Counted from the stretch's first letter, positions 33,053 through 41,365 are shown. The stretch is DNA of 64,000 bases from Colwellia_A sp047621305 (GCA_047621305.1 JBLHNB010000019.1:1-64000), one strand, 5' to 3'. Translations and numbers: made by a program. The notes: generated by a model not told the origin, from the letters alone.

Positions 33053-33724
33053 CTAAACTAGTCGAGCTAATAACCATGCACCAATATCTTTTAATTGTTC
33101 AGGTAACACACTATGAGGCATAACATACGACTGCCAAGATGTTTTATAACCACTGTTGGTGAGTAAATCATAAGCCATTTTCCCTGCAGACATAGGTACT
33201 ACGTCATCTTGAGAACCATGTTGTTGTAAAATAGCCGTGTTTTTATTTTCATCACTCAGCGCTGACGGTAATTTATCTGCGGTGGGTAAATAACAAGAAA
33301 GTCCAATAATACCTGCTAATTTCTCACGATATCGTAATCCGGTGAATAAACTGACAACTCCCCCTTGACTAAAACCTGCAAGCACTATTTTATGAGCAGG
33401 AATACCCGCATCAACTTGTTCTTGGATAAGCGCATTGACACTTAATTCTGATGCAAGCACCCCATCCATATCAGCCCTGTCGTGTAAATCCATACTTTTA
33501 ATATCATACCAAGAACGCATCACATAACCTTGGTTAATCGTTACTGCTTGCTCTGGTGCATGAGGGAAGATAAAGCGAATATTGTGATTGGCCGGTAAAC
33601 CTAACATAGGTACCACTGGAGCAAAACCAGCGCCAGAATCACCTAAACCATGTAACCAAATAACACAAGAAGTAGCGGCGGCTTTAGGTTCTATGGTAAT
33701 ACGTTCTAAAAGTACTGCTGACAT
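33053..33724 (-). CDS. Alpha/beta-hydrolase, phospholipase/carboxylesterase family
   Basis: This 223-residue serine hydrolase has nucleophile motif GFSQGG near residue 120, an aspartate in HGSQDDVVPM and histidine in MPHSVLP near the C terminus, which completes the triad. It opens with IWLHGLGDSGAGF, the oxyanion-hole segment of this family. Members hydrolyse short-chain esters, and some act on acyl-protein thioesters or lysophospholipids. No signal peptide is present, so it is cytoplasmic. It is transcribed alone, with a Fur-box region and bfd divergently upstream. Confidence 0.92.
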   Translation of the reverse strand: MSAVLLERITIEPKAAATSCVIWLHGLGDSGAGFAPVVPMLGLPANHNIRFIFPHAPEQAVTINQGYVMRSWYDIKSMDLHDRADMDGVLASELSVNALIQEQVDAGIPAHKIVLAGFSQGGVVSLFTGLRYREKLAGIIGLSCYLPTADKLPSALSDENKNTAILQQHGSQDDVVPMSAGKMAYDLLTNSGYKTSWQSYVMPHSVLPEQLKDIGAWLLARLV

Positions 33725-33894
33725 ATAATTCTCTCAATGCCAAATTAATTAAAATGGCATAACTTATTAATCGACTTTAATTTGGCGACATCATAGCGGG
33801 TTAAGAATCTAATTTACAATAACTATTGCTATTACTCACTTGAAATAAAGAGCTTGGCTGGTGATTTTTTTACCACTCGCGCCATAAATACACT

Positions 33895-33913
33895 TGATAA
33901 TCATTCTTATTTA
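33895..33913. promoter_or_regulatory. Fur-box-like site upstream of bfd
   Basis: TGATAATCATTCTTATTTA contains an exact match to the central TGATAATCATT of the Fur consensus. The 15-base part TAATCATTCTTATTT occurs again, inverted, upstream of the gene at 34596. Fur is encoded in this window. Confidence 0.65.
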
Positions 33914-33959
33914 GATTATTATTGTCATACTAAATATTTGCGTTGCTTTGGGTATTATT

Positions 33960-34154
33960 ATGTATGTATGCATCTGTCATGGTGTCACAGATAAACAAAT
34001 AGAGACGTCTGTTGAAAACGGTGCGATGACCATGAAACAGTTATCGACTGAGCTAAAAGTTGGTTCTCAATGTGGAAAATGCTGCCAATGTGTTAAAAAA
34101 GTATTAAACAATAAGTTAATTCAAATTGCAGAACAACAGCCATGTGTTGCTTAA
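33960..34154 (+). CDS. bfd: Bacterioferritin-associated ferredoxin Bfd
   Basis: This small [2Fe-2S] protein delivers electrons to bacterioferritin to release stored iron. I choose ATG at 33960, giving MYVCICHGVTDKQIE, as in E. coli Bfd. The frame also opens at a TTG at 33948, but that start is not needed. The cluster ligands are C4, C6, C38 and C41, the CxC-x31-CxxC pattern, and two extra cysteines lie at 42 and 44. The length is 64 residues, as usual. The upstream Fur-box-like site fits induction under iron starvation. No bacterioferritin gene is adjacent. Confidence 0.94.
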   Translation: MYVCICHGVTDKQIETSVENGAMTMKQLSTELKVGSQCGKCCQCVKKVLNNKLIQIAEQQPCVA

Positions 34155-34541
34155 ACACAGACTTTATCTATGGCGTTATCAAAAATTAGCCTTACTAAAT
34201 CTAGATTGGTAGCTGTAAATAATTTTCTATGCCCGTGTGTGTAATTACATATTACTGACTTTCAATTCAATCAATTTGTTCTCCGATTTGTTCTTCTACA
34301 TTTTCCAAAAGATCTTCCGTTAAAACTCGACTGATATAACCTGTTAACTTTCGTTAATCACCTCTTGCCGTGCCCTTCTGACGCGATATTCCAAATCCAT
34401 ATTCTCTTGTAATATCTCAACAGCATGCTCGCCAATAAAATAGACGTTGTTATTTTAATAATCGCTTGAATTTAAGTGATAGCAACTCAATGTTCAACAA
34501 GGAATAGTCAGACATTTATTAAACAAATACCTTGTAATTAC
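34155..34541. other. Intergenic region with a possible decayed minus-strand ORF
   Basis: On the minus strand, 34453-34344 reads NNNVYFIGEHAVEILQ...RRARQEVINES and stops. The frame shifted by one from 34341 to 34267 reads GYISRVLTEDLLENVEEQIG and stops. Together they resemble one short acidic protein broken by a frameshift. I do not recognise its family. Confidence 0.3.
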
Positions 34542-34564
34542 AAATAAGAATGATTACCATTAAG
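34542..34564. promoter_or_regulatory. Fur-box-like site upstream of the 142-residue gene
   Basis: AAATAAGAATGATTACCATTA matches AATGATAATCATT in 11 of 13 central positions. Bases 34542-34556 are the exact complement of the 15-base bfd site. It lies 32 bases before the ATG of the next gene. Confidence 0.6.
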
Positions 34565-34595
34565 CTTAATTGAATTCACATATCAAGGAAAATTA

Positions 34596-35024
34596 ATGCA
34601 TCAATGGCAAAGCTTACTCAATAACGGCAATGAATGTTTTAACAAACAAAACTGGTTACAAGCTGAATATTTTTATAAAGAAGCTGAATCACACTTAGAC
34701 ACCTTGTGGTCTGCAAACACTATGGATGTTGACTTGTTAATGGCGTGGATTTGCGCGGTACATAACCTCGCTACTTTATTTGAAATACAAGGCAGTAATG
34801 ACGTTTCTTTACAATATTTACTCATACCACATCATCGTATGCTTAAACTTAGCCAACATAATCAATCCAACGAAGATCTTAGGTTAATCGCGATAAAAGC
34901 GTTAAAATTAACCTTCACCCCTTTGATGATTTTTGCTAAAAAACATCCGATGTGTGCCGACTGTGAACACGGTTTAAACGAGTTCCAAAGAAGGCTTGAT
35001 TCAGAACAGTCATCATTGCATTAA
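34596..35024 (+). CDS. Uncharacterised TPR-like protein, possibly iron-regulated
   Basis: The 142-residue protein starts MHQWQSLLNNGNECFNKQNW and looks all-helical. Residues 5-40 and 45-95 resemble degenerate TPR units (WLQAEYFYKEAESHL; AWICAVHNLATLFEIQG). Near the C terminus is a cysteine pair in KHPMCADCEHG, possibly a metal or redox site. It has no signal peptide. A Fur-box-like sequence sharing 15 exact bases with that of bfd lies just upstream, so the gene is probably derepressed by iron limitation. I do not know a function. The ribosome-binding site CAAGGAAAA is good. Confidence 0.8.
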   Translation: MHQWQSLLNNGNECFNKQNWLQAEYFYKEAESHLDTLWSANTMDVDLLMAWICAVHNLATLFEIQGSNDVSLQYLLIPHHRMLKLSQHNQSNEDLRLIAIKALKLTFTPLMIFAKKHPMCADCEHGLNEFQRRLDSEQSSLH

Positions 35025-35230
35025 CCAAGAAGAGTAACCCGATGATAAAGCGGTGAATTATATCACTAAGTATATTCAGCCATTTTTGAAAATATATATC
35101 ATCACTACCACCTAATAATAAAATGTTTAAGGAACAAAAATAGCAAACTTTTTTGTGACTTTAATTAGCTTTTAGGTGTATTTAGCTACATAAAATAAAC
35201 TTTAGTAGATCTCGTTCTTGCCGCATACGT

Positions 35231-35443
35231 CTAGTATATAAACTTGGTTATAGCTTGCACGCCTCGTGCAATACCTTCTAATATATTCATTCTTCGTTGT
35301 ATGAATTCATAAGCTTCTACATCAACTAGATAAGCAGACAATTGTCCATGTTCAGTAATTAGCACTGATTCTTTAGACAAATGAATATCAGCTAATATTT
35401 TAGTGGCTTGCCGTTTAAGTGTTGTAGCTAGTTCTCCTCTCAT
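35231..35443 (-). pseudogene. Phd/YefM-type antitoxin, C-terminally truncated
   Basis: The 70-residue frame begins MRGELATTLKRQATKILADI and continues SVLITEHGQLSAYLVDVEAY, a typical Phd/YefM DNA-binding fold. After ILEGIARG the normal toxin-neutralising tail (usually about 20 more residues ending near a lysine-rich terminus) is replaced by VQAITKFIY and a stop. No RelE/ParE-like toxin follows on the minus strand. It is either a pseudogene or a solitary DNA-binding remnant. It lies in a run of tiny minus-strand ORFs. Confidence 0.7.
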
Positions 35444-35487
35444 TAGCGATCCAATTTACAATATAAAGTGTATCACTATTGTGTTAC

Positions 35488-35559
35488 AAATAAACGTCGA
35501 TTCAAGGCTACTAGGATCTACTAACGGAGCAATAATAGCTGGTTAAAATAAGCGTCGAT
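35488..35559. repeat. Direct repeat AAATAA-CGTCGAT
   Basis: AAATAAACGTCGAT (35488-35501) and AAATAAGCGTCGAT (35546-35559) differ at one base and are 58 bases apart, between two small minus-strand ORFs. Confidence 0.6.
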
Positions 35560-35610
35560 GGAGAAAAAAACAACAGTTATTTGTCATTTTTAATGACTTG
35601 TATATATAAA

Positions 35611-35835
35611 TTACTCTACATTTTCAACATCTGAATTATTTACAACGTCATTTTTTAACAGTAAGACAATGAGATAAACAATATTAAGTGGAGGAACAAC
35701 ACATAATAAAACACCGATTAACGCAGCGACTTTAGGGGTGGAAGTTTTACGTTTACCTAAGTAATAGCTTAAAGCCCCGACGATGAATAGAGATAAAAAT
35801 ACTAGTTGACCAAAAATTGTTGCATTGATATTCAT
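35611..35835 (-). CDS. Small two-helix membrane protein
   Basis: The 74-residue product has two membrane helices (LVFLSLFIVGALSYYL and VAALIGVLLCVVPPLNIVYLIVLLL) separated by GKRKTSTPK, and an acidic tail NNSDVENVE. The positive loop predicts both termini on the outside of the inner membrane or a hairpin. AAGGAT lies upstream of the ATG. I do not recognise a family. Its size, orientation and spacing match the neighbouring small ORFs. Confidence 0.65.
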   Translation of the reverse strand: MNINATIFGQLVFLSLFIVGALSYYLGKRKTSTPKVAALIGVLLCVVPPLNIVYLIVLLLKNDVVNNSDVENVE

Positions 35836-35865
35836 GTGTACAAATCCTTACCACGCCGCAAAAAC

Positions 35866-35942
35866 GGCTAACAATGGCTAGCTATAATTTTGTGAAGCTC
35901 GAACAACAGCCAGCTGTGAATTGTTCCTCTTGAGTTTCTTAT
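35866..35942 (-). other. attC-like imperfect dyad
   Basis: Read on the minus strand, the stretch CTCAAGAGGAACAATTCACA followed by GCTGGCTGTTG, and ending AGCTAGCCATTGTTAGCC, has the look of an integron attC. Left-arm parts ACAAT and GCTGGCT can pair with right-arm AGCTAGC and ATTGTT, and it ends in GTTAGCC, one base off the GTTRRRY core. It lies between two small ORFs. No integrase gene is in the window. Confidence 0.4.
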
Positions 35943-35945
35943 GCT

Positions 35946-36140
35946 TTAACTATCAGGTGATCCTTGATTTATTTGTTTTTTACGTAATAAACTAATGAGC
36001 TGAATTTGAGAGTTTGCTATGGATTTTTGAGACCCAGCAATATCTGTAATACGGTTAAGTAATTTAACCGCAAAGACGATAATTCCAACTACAATTGTAA
36101 GCTTTAAAATAATAGCGAACAAAGCCACTCCTGCGAACAT
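35946..36140 (-). CDS. Small membrane protein with amphipathic tail
   Basis: This 64-residue protein has one long hydrophobic helix (VALFAIILKLTIVVGIIVFAV) followed by a polar helix of about 30 residues with heptad-like hydrophobics (ITDIAGSQKSIANSQIQLIS) and a basic end. AAGGAT is placed 6 bases before the ATG. The family is unknown. It could be a small inner-membrane factor or a cassette-encoded protein. Confidence 0.6.
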   Translation of the reverse strand: MFAGVALFAIILKLTIVVGIIVFAVKLLNRITDIAGSQKSIANSQIQLISLLRKKQINQGSPDS

Positions 36141-36302
36141 ATACGATCCTTATATAATGAATAAAACATACCTACGAGCCTGTAAAACTTTTCTTTTAGA
36201 AAAATAGTCTCGAAAATTATTAAAAATAAAGCCTCAAAAATTGCTACGTAAAATATGAGGCAATGGCTAACTGTTATTTTTCCGGTTTAGCAACTTGTAA
36301 AA

Positions 36303-36470
36303 TCATGTATGAAAATTTGCGACGGTTTTTCGATGATTTAACCACAAAGCAACTAAGTGTGAAATAGATTGGTGATTAAAGCCCAAAAGTCCAATAGCGT
36401 TAACAAACCCAGCAACCAATGCCAGAACAAACGAACCATATTCTACCCATCTAGGTAATTTTGAAATCAC
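36303..36470 (-). pseudogene. N-terminal stub of a DUF1275 (YoaK-like) membrane protein
   Basis: From GTG at 36470 the frame reads VISKLPRWVEYGSFVLALVA, then GFVNAIGLLGFNHQSISHL, then departs into VALWLNHRKTVANFHT and stops at 36303. The first 39 residues match the start of DUF1275 proteins (RW-x-x-x-G-x-x-LA-x-x-AG-x-x-NA-x-G-x-L-x-F-x-H-x-x-x-SH). These are normally over 200 residues with six membrane helices. Only the first helix survives, so this is a truncated relic. AAGGAT precedes the GTG. Confidence 0.6.
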
Positions 36471-36482
36471 GATAATCCTTCA

Positions 36483-36512
36483 AGCAGCTAACGAGCCTGT
36501 AGAATGACTCGT
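36483..36512 (-). repeat. Paired ACAGGCTCGT junction sequence (site 1)
   Basis: On the minus strand, CGAGTCATTCTACAGGCTCG is a dyad (CGAG/CTCG) ending CTCGTTAGCTG just before the DUF1275 stub. A related sequence with CGAGAC and ACAGGCTCGTAGG lies at about 36171-36213 before the 64-residue ORF. The similarity of the two leaders suggests a common recombination junction. Confidence 0.45.
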
Positions 36513-36743
36513 TTTTAAAATTATTTTTAATCAAAATACTCTAACTGGATTGTTTTCTTTTAACAATCAAAAAACGTTTACGTGTTTGGCTATTTTTGCA
36601 CCTTGATCATCGTAAGAACAACAATACGCGCGAGTGGAATATGCCCTTTGCCAACATATAATGACTGTATTAGTGTCACACGCATAAGGTCTCGGCTACG
36701 TGATACTGATTCTTATTTGTTATGTTTTTAACTGCTTAACAAC

Positions 36744-36905
36744 TTACCATGCACTAAATAATGGAAATACAATTAATAAGGAAATTTGATCGAATAATTT
36801 ATATATTTTCCAAAAATCCAATCCAACGACCATATTCACAACATAATTCAGTATTGATAATGCTATAAAAAATATAGCAGGGCAAAAGATTGTTTTTACG
36901 AAACA
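36744..36905 (-). pseudogene. Possible decayed small membrane-protein ORF
   Basis: An open frame of about 53 codons on the minus strand reads VKTIFCPAIFFIALSILNYV, then VNMVVGLDFWKIYKLF, then DQISLLIVFPLFSAW and a stop. It is strongly hydrophobic and protein-like, but no ATG, GTG or TTG stands at the beginning and a stop precedes it. It is a remnant or has an unusual start. Downstream sequence (AACATAACAAATAAG) may begin another attC-like site. Confidence 0.3.
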
Positions 36906-37224
36906 CTATTATTCCCTTGTATGTGTACATTTTAATTTATTTGGTCTTAAATATCTCTTATTCACCACTTTACATCTCATTAGCTGGTCGTGTTGGATGA
37001 TAATAATTAGCCGTTCTGATGTAATTGTCCAATTTTACTATTAATGCTCATAGTAGGCATATTTACAGCCTTGATTAACATCACAAATATGCAAAAACGT
37101 GAGAAATTTGTTACCAAGTTTTTCTATTTAACAAATACCATTGATTCAACCAATAAAGCTCGGTAACCTTAAGCTACCTGATATTAAAGAGATAAATTAG
37201 TCTCTCAATAGGAAGACTAACATC
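36906..37224. other. Intergenic region upstream of the cytochrome-rhodanese gene
   Basis: About 320 AT-rich bases. I find no RNA gene or clear operator. AGTCTCTCAATAGGAAGACT just before the start could fold into a weak hairpin over the ribosome-binding site AGGAAG. Confidence 0.35.
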
Positions 37225-38328
37225 ATGTATATAATTAAAAAAATAAGCTTTATCGGCTGTTTTGTTTGCCTGCTACAATCGACAATAAGCATAGCTCAAC
37301 ACCATGATGCCGACACATTACCGCCACCGAGGAAATTAACCGCTGAACAAAGCAAGGTTGCGGCAGCAAACTATAAAAAATATTGCGTTTTGTGCCATGG
37401 TGAAGATCGTCAAGGCCACGCTAATGATCATGCACCTTCCTTGCGCAGTAAAAGCTTATTAGAGTCAGGTGTTCCACACGCTATTTTAAGACCTATGTCT
37501 TATGGACGCAAAGGTACCGCTATGGGCGGTTACCTTGATGAAGTGGGAGGGCCAATGACACTCGATGAAACTTGGGATCTAACGTACTGGTTGTTTGAAC
37601 AAGCCGGCGTTGAACGTATAAAGCTGTCAACCAATCCTGTACTTGGCGATATTAAACGTGGCGAACAGATATATCGACAAAACTGTACGACTTGTCATGG
37701 GGTTAATGGTGAAGGTGTTACTGCCCCTGCATTAGGTAATCAATCAGCCCTTGCCCATAATAGCGACGAATTTATTCGCCATGCTATTCAAAATGGTCGT
37801 CAAGATACTCCGATGTTGCCTTTTAAAGATAAATTATCAGCAACGGATATTGACAACATTACCGCATTTTTACGTAGTAAAGCACTGGGATGGAAAGAAG
37901 AAAAAACCATATTAAAAGCACTACCAACACCTGAACAATATGTGATTAATCGAGAGGGAGAAGACCCTAATTTTGATTTACAAGATGGTATGTATGTCTC
38001 ATCAAAAGATTTACATAGCGCGTTAAATGCTAAGAATAAAATGGTGTTACTTGATACTCGAGTAACTTCTGTTTGGCAAACAGCACATATAGAAGGTTCG
38101 ATCCCCTTCCCTTATTATGCTGACTTAGATGAAACTGTCGCAGGTATCCCCAAAGACGTGCAAATAATTGCCTATTGCTCTTGTCCTCGTGCTGCTGCTG
38201 ACTACACCATTAATAAATTGCGGGATCGTGGCTATACACGTACCGCTGTACTTTGGGAAGGTATATTTGGCTGGATGAATTTAGGATATCCCGTAATGCG
38301 TGGAGATATTGAAGGTGTGGCAGACTAA
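37225..38328 (+). CDS. Dihaem cytochrome c fused to a rhodanese domain
   Basis: This 367-residue periplasmic protein has a signal peptide (FIGCFVCLLQSTISIAQ). Two cytochrome c class I domains follow, with haem sites CVLCH (54-58) and CTTCH (154-158) and candidate axial methionines in GTAMGGY and DTPMLPF. The C-terminal rhodanese domain (about 260-365) has the active-site loop CSCPRAAA with C318 as the expected nucleophile. Haem attachment needs the Ccm system. The fusion suggests transfer of electrons to or from a bound sulfur species, such as persulfide or thiosulfate, but the substrate is not shown. It is a single-gene transcript as far as can be seen. Confidence 0.9.
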   Translation: MYIIKKISFIGCFVCLLQSTISIAQHHDADTLPPPRKLTAEQSKVAAANYKKYCVLCHGEDRQGHANDHAPSLRSKSLLESGVPHAILRPMSYGRKGTAMGGYLDEVGGPMTLDETWDLTYWLFEQAGVERIKLSTNPVLGDIKRGEQIYRQNCTTCHGVNGEGVTAPALGNQSALAHNSDEFIRHAIQNGRQDTPMLPFKDKLSATDIDNITAFLRSKALGWKEEKTILKALPTPEQYVINREGEDPNFDLQDGMYVSSKDLHSALNAKNKMVLLDTRVTSVWQTAHIEGSIPFPYYADLDETVAGIPKDVQIIAYCSCPRAAADYTINKLRDRGYTRTAVLWEGIFGWMNLGYPVMRGDIEGVAD

Positions 38329-38421
38329 GCGTTTAGGTATTACATTATAGCGATATAACAGCCACTGATGTCATTCTTAGTTAAGTATTTATCAGCAAAT
38401 AACGCACCTTTCATTTTAAAT

Positions 38422-38464
38422 ACGTTATCCTATTAGCTCTGCACAGTAGCCATTAGGATAACGT
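38422..38464. promoter_or_regulatory. 11-bp inverted repeat before ydbH
   Basis: ACGTTATCCTA (38422-38432) is exactly complementary to TAGGATAACGT (38454-38464) with a 21-base spacer. It ends 27 bases before the ydbH start. It has no T tract, so it is an operator pair or leader hairpin more likely than a terminator. Confidence 0.45.
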
Positions 38465-38491
38465 TTGTGCAATTCATGTAAAGGATTTTTA

Positions 38492-41164
38492 GTGCGCTTT
38501 TTTAAACTTGCTCTTTTCACCATTTTAGTCATATTTACCATTATAGCGATTACATTTTTTGCTAGAAACTCGATAGTAAAATATTTTTCCCATCATTACT
38601 TAGCTGAATATAACGGTGAAATTAGCTGTTTGAATTTCACTCTAAATCTATCGTTAGGCATTGATATTAAAAAACTTTGTATCACATCTCCACAAGCACG
38701 TTTTGAATTAGAAAATACGGTGTTAGATTGGCAACTATTCCCACAGATATCAGTCACCGCAATAAAAGTAGCCAACATAAAAATACAGGGTAATACCGAG
38801 TTATTCTTTAATAAACCCCAGATAAACAATGTAAAGCACCAACAATCGTTATCTTCTGATGATTTTTCGGTAGCTCTACAACACATCGCACAATTTAACT
38901 TATCGACACTTATTGATGTTGAGCAATTTACTTATCAACCTTTCAAAATTCAACCTTTAAGCACACAAGCTTTCATTAAAGGAAAGTTGGCTCGCCCTCA
39001 AACAAGTTATACAGGTCAGTTTTCTGTAAATAAAGAGACATTAAATTTAACGCTTAAACATAACCAGCAACATCTATTATCAGTAACGCTTGTACCAACA
39101 GGCTCTAACTTTAGTGCTGAATTAAAAGCTGATTTAGCGCTATTAAGGGAATTTCTTGCAGATCATAAACTTAATTTACCCACACAGATAAACGAAGATT
39201 TTGATATTAAAGGCACGTTCAATAGTCAAATCGAGTGGAAAAATCAAGCACTATTCATTGACGGAAAACTGGATGAATTATCAATTAGCGCCGTAGATCT
39301 CAAGCAAAGTGATCAATTACAGCTAAAAGGCTCTCTCGCTTGGCAAATGCGTGTTATCGATCAGATGATTAACATTGATTTTTTGAAAGACAATAAAATA
39401 GATCTAACATACAGTGAAGCGCGCTTAATTGAGCTCTTTACTGAACTATTAACGGATCAATCTAAGAAGCAATCATCAACTCAAAAGATATCAACAAAGA
39501 CAACATTAGCAGCGATATTAAAAGATAATCCTACTCATGGGATCACACTATCAGCACATAACAATATGGAAATTAACCTAGCAGACTCAAGCATTTCTAT
39601 TGCCGAACTACGAATAAAAACACACAACATCAATCAAGCCAGTAAACTTAGCTTAACCGAGTTGTTTTTTAACTTCAGTGATAAAGAAATATCCGTTCAA
39701 GGCGCAAATAATAAAGTAAAATTTGCAATAGAAAGTCATTTAAATATTGCCGCATTAAATAGTTTCACTAAGCAGCCCATATTCTTCAAAGCAGAAGGTG
39801 ACATTAACCAAGATCAACAAAATTGGTTGGTGCATTTAACGCCAGAAAGTAAAGTTGAACTAACTAAAGTTGAATTATCTAAAGTCGAGCTGTCGAACGC
39901 TAAAAAGCTAAAAATTGATAAGAGAGAAGATAAAGTAACGACAGTAAAACTGGCTACGCCACCAGTCAATAATGATAAAAATATACTATCAATAAACAAG
40001 TTAGTTACACAGCTTCAAGGGAATATAAAAGCGACTCAAAATGGTATATTAACTCTCGCGTTAACAATGAATAGCCAAGCACATACTTTATCTTTAAATG
40101 AAATAATACAAATAGATAAACTACAAATTAACGCTGACATCCAGGGCAACTTTACCGATGTAAAAGTTAAAGCAAATATAATAGCTGATGATGTAGAAAT
40201 ATCAAAAGTCATTATAAAGGGTGACATTACACAACCACAGTTTGAATTATCTGCAGAACAATTGTTATTAACCGATTTACTCGCCTTAAAAATCAATTTA
40301 CCTGTTCCTGTTAAATTAATAGATGGCGAACTTAACTATCATTTAAGCGGCCTGTTATCTGAACTACGTGATTTAAAAAATAATACTGTTGAACTATCGG
40401 TTGCTTTAACCCGTATCAGTGGTGAAATAGACAATGTGTGGTTACAAGACATAAACTGGCAACAACAATTCAGTTTAAGCCATGGCCAGATTAACACTCT
40501 TGAAAGTGAAAAGAATAACCTCAATATTAAATTGATAGAGACGGCCTCCCCTATTACCAATCTTTCAGTAAAAACTCATCTAAACATAGATCTACACACA
40601 AATAGTACGCAGCTTAACTTTGCAGCAAAACATATCAGTGGCGAAATATTAGGAGGTGGTTTTGCAATACCTAGTGCAAGTTGGCCATTTAACGCTGAAC
40701 ATTCAGTTAACGTTCAGCTAACTAATATAGACTTAGAAAAAGTACTCGAATTGGATAAAAAACAAGGTATTGTTGTTACTGGAAATATTTCAGGACATTT
40801 GCCTCTTTACTTTAACGGTAAAAATATCATGATCAAAAAGGGTGAATTACACAATATCAATAATGGCCTTATTCAGATCATTAATAACCCTGCAGTAGAA
40901 GAGTTGAAAGCAAGTAATAGTCAATTAAAGCTGGCCTTTGGTGCTTTACAAAATCTACATTATCATCAATTATCTTCAGATGTATCGATGAATGATGACG
41001 GTTATATGTTGCTAGAAACCGTCATTAAAGGGCGAAATCCTGATTTAGATAATGATGTGAATTTAAATCTAAATCTTAGCTATGATTTACTAGGGCTGTT
41101 AGAATCAATGACCATTACAGAACGTTTTGAAGAACGTATTATCAAAGATTTACAAAAACATTAA
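38492..41164 (+). CDS. ydbH: YdbH, AsmA-like intermembrane lipid transport protein
   Basis: In E. coli YdbH is one of three AsmA-like bridges (with TamB and YhdP) that move phospholipids from inner to outer membrane. This 890-residue protein has an N-terminal membrane anchor (LALFTILVIFTIIAITFF) and a long beta-rich periplasmic body. The C-terminal portion from about 740 (LPLYFNGKNIMIKKGELHN) resembles the conserved YdbH end. I prefer GTG at 38492, with AAGGA 6 bases upstream, to the longer TTG frame at 38465. The following two genes are ynbE and ydbL, 9 bases apart each, the same operon as in E. coli. A lysine- and valine-rich repeat (VELTKVELSKVELSN) lies mid-protein. Confidence 0.9.
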   Translation: MRFFKLALFTILVIFTIIAITFFARNSIVKYFSHHYLAEYNGEISCLNFTLNLSLGIDIKKLCITSPQARFELENTVLDWQLFPQISVTAIKVANIKIQGNTELFFNKPQINNVKHQQSLSSDDFSVALQHIAQFNLSTLIDVEQFTYQPFKIQPLSTQAFIKGKLARPQTSYTGQFSVNKETLNLTLKHNQQHLLSVTLVPTGSNFSAELKADLALLREFLADHKLNLPTQINEDFDIKGTFNSQIEWKNQALFIDGKLDELSISAVDLKQSDQLQLKGSLAWQMRVIDQMINIDFLKDNKIDLTYSEARLIELFTELLTDQSKKQSSTQKISTKTTLAAILKDNPTHGITLSAHNNMEINLADSSISIAELRIKTHNINQASKLSLTELFFNFSDKEISVQGANNKVKFAIESHLNIAALNSFTKQPIFFKAEGDINQDQQNWLVHLTPESKVELTKVELSKVELSNAKKLKIDKREDKVTTVKLATPPVNNDKNILSINKLVTQLQGNIKATQNGILTLALTMNSQAHTLSLNEIIQIDKLQINADIQGNFTDVKVKANIIADDVEISKVIIKGDITQPQFELSAEQLLLTDLLALKINLPVPVKLIDGELNYHLSGLLSELRDLKNNTVELSVALTRISGEIDNVWLQDINWQQQFSLSHGQINTLESEKNNLNIKLIETASPITNLSVKTHLNIDLHTNSTQLNFAAKHISGEILGGGFAIPSASWPFNAEHSVNVQLTNIDLEKVLELDKKQGIVVTGNISGHLPLYFNGKNIMIKKGELHNINNGLIQIINNPAVEELKASNSQLKLAFGALQNLHYHQLSSDVSMNDDGYMLLETVIKGRNPDLDNDVNLNLNLSYDLLGLLESMTITERFEERIIKDLQKH

Positions 41165-41173
41165 GGAGCATTT

Positions 41174-41356
41174 ATGGACAAAATATTAGGCGCTGCGTTA
41201 GCTGTTTTTTTATTCAGTAGTTGTACACACCGAATAGAAGTTAGCGCTAAAGAGCCGATCACCATCAATTTAAATTTAAAAATTGATCACGAAATTCGAG
41301 TTAAAGTAGATAAAGCACTTGATGATATCTTCAGTGAAGATAGCGATGTATTTTAG
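41174..41356 (+). CDS. ynbE: YnbE family lipoprotein
   Basis: This 60-residue outer-membrane lipoprotein has signal MDKILGAALAVFLF and lipobox SSC with Cys at 17. The mature part (ITINLNLKIDHEIRVKVDKA) is a beta hairpin, which in E. coli caps YdbH by strand addition and completes the bridge to the outer membrane. The gene starts 9 bases after ydbH with AAGGAG. The length matches E. coli YnbE (61). Confidence 0.92.
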   Translation: MDKILGAALAVFLFSSCTHRIEVSAKEPITINLNLKIDHEIRVKVDKALDDIFSEDSDVF

Positions 41357-41365
41357 GGGAATATT

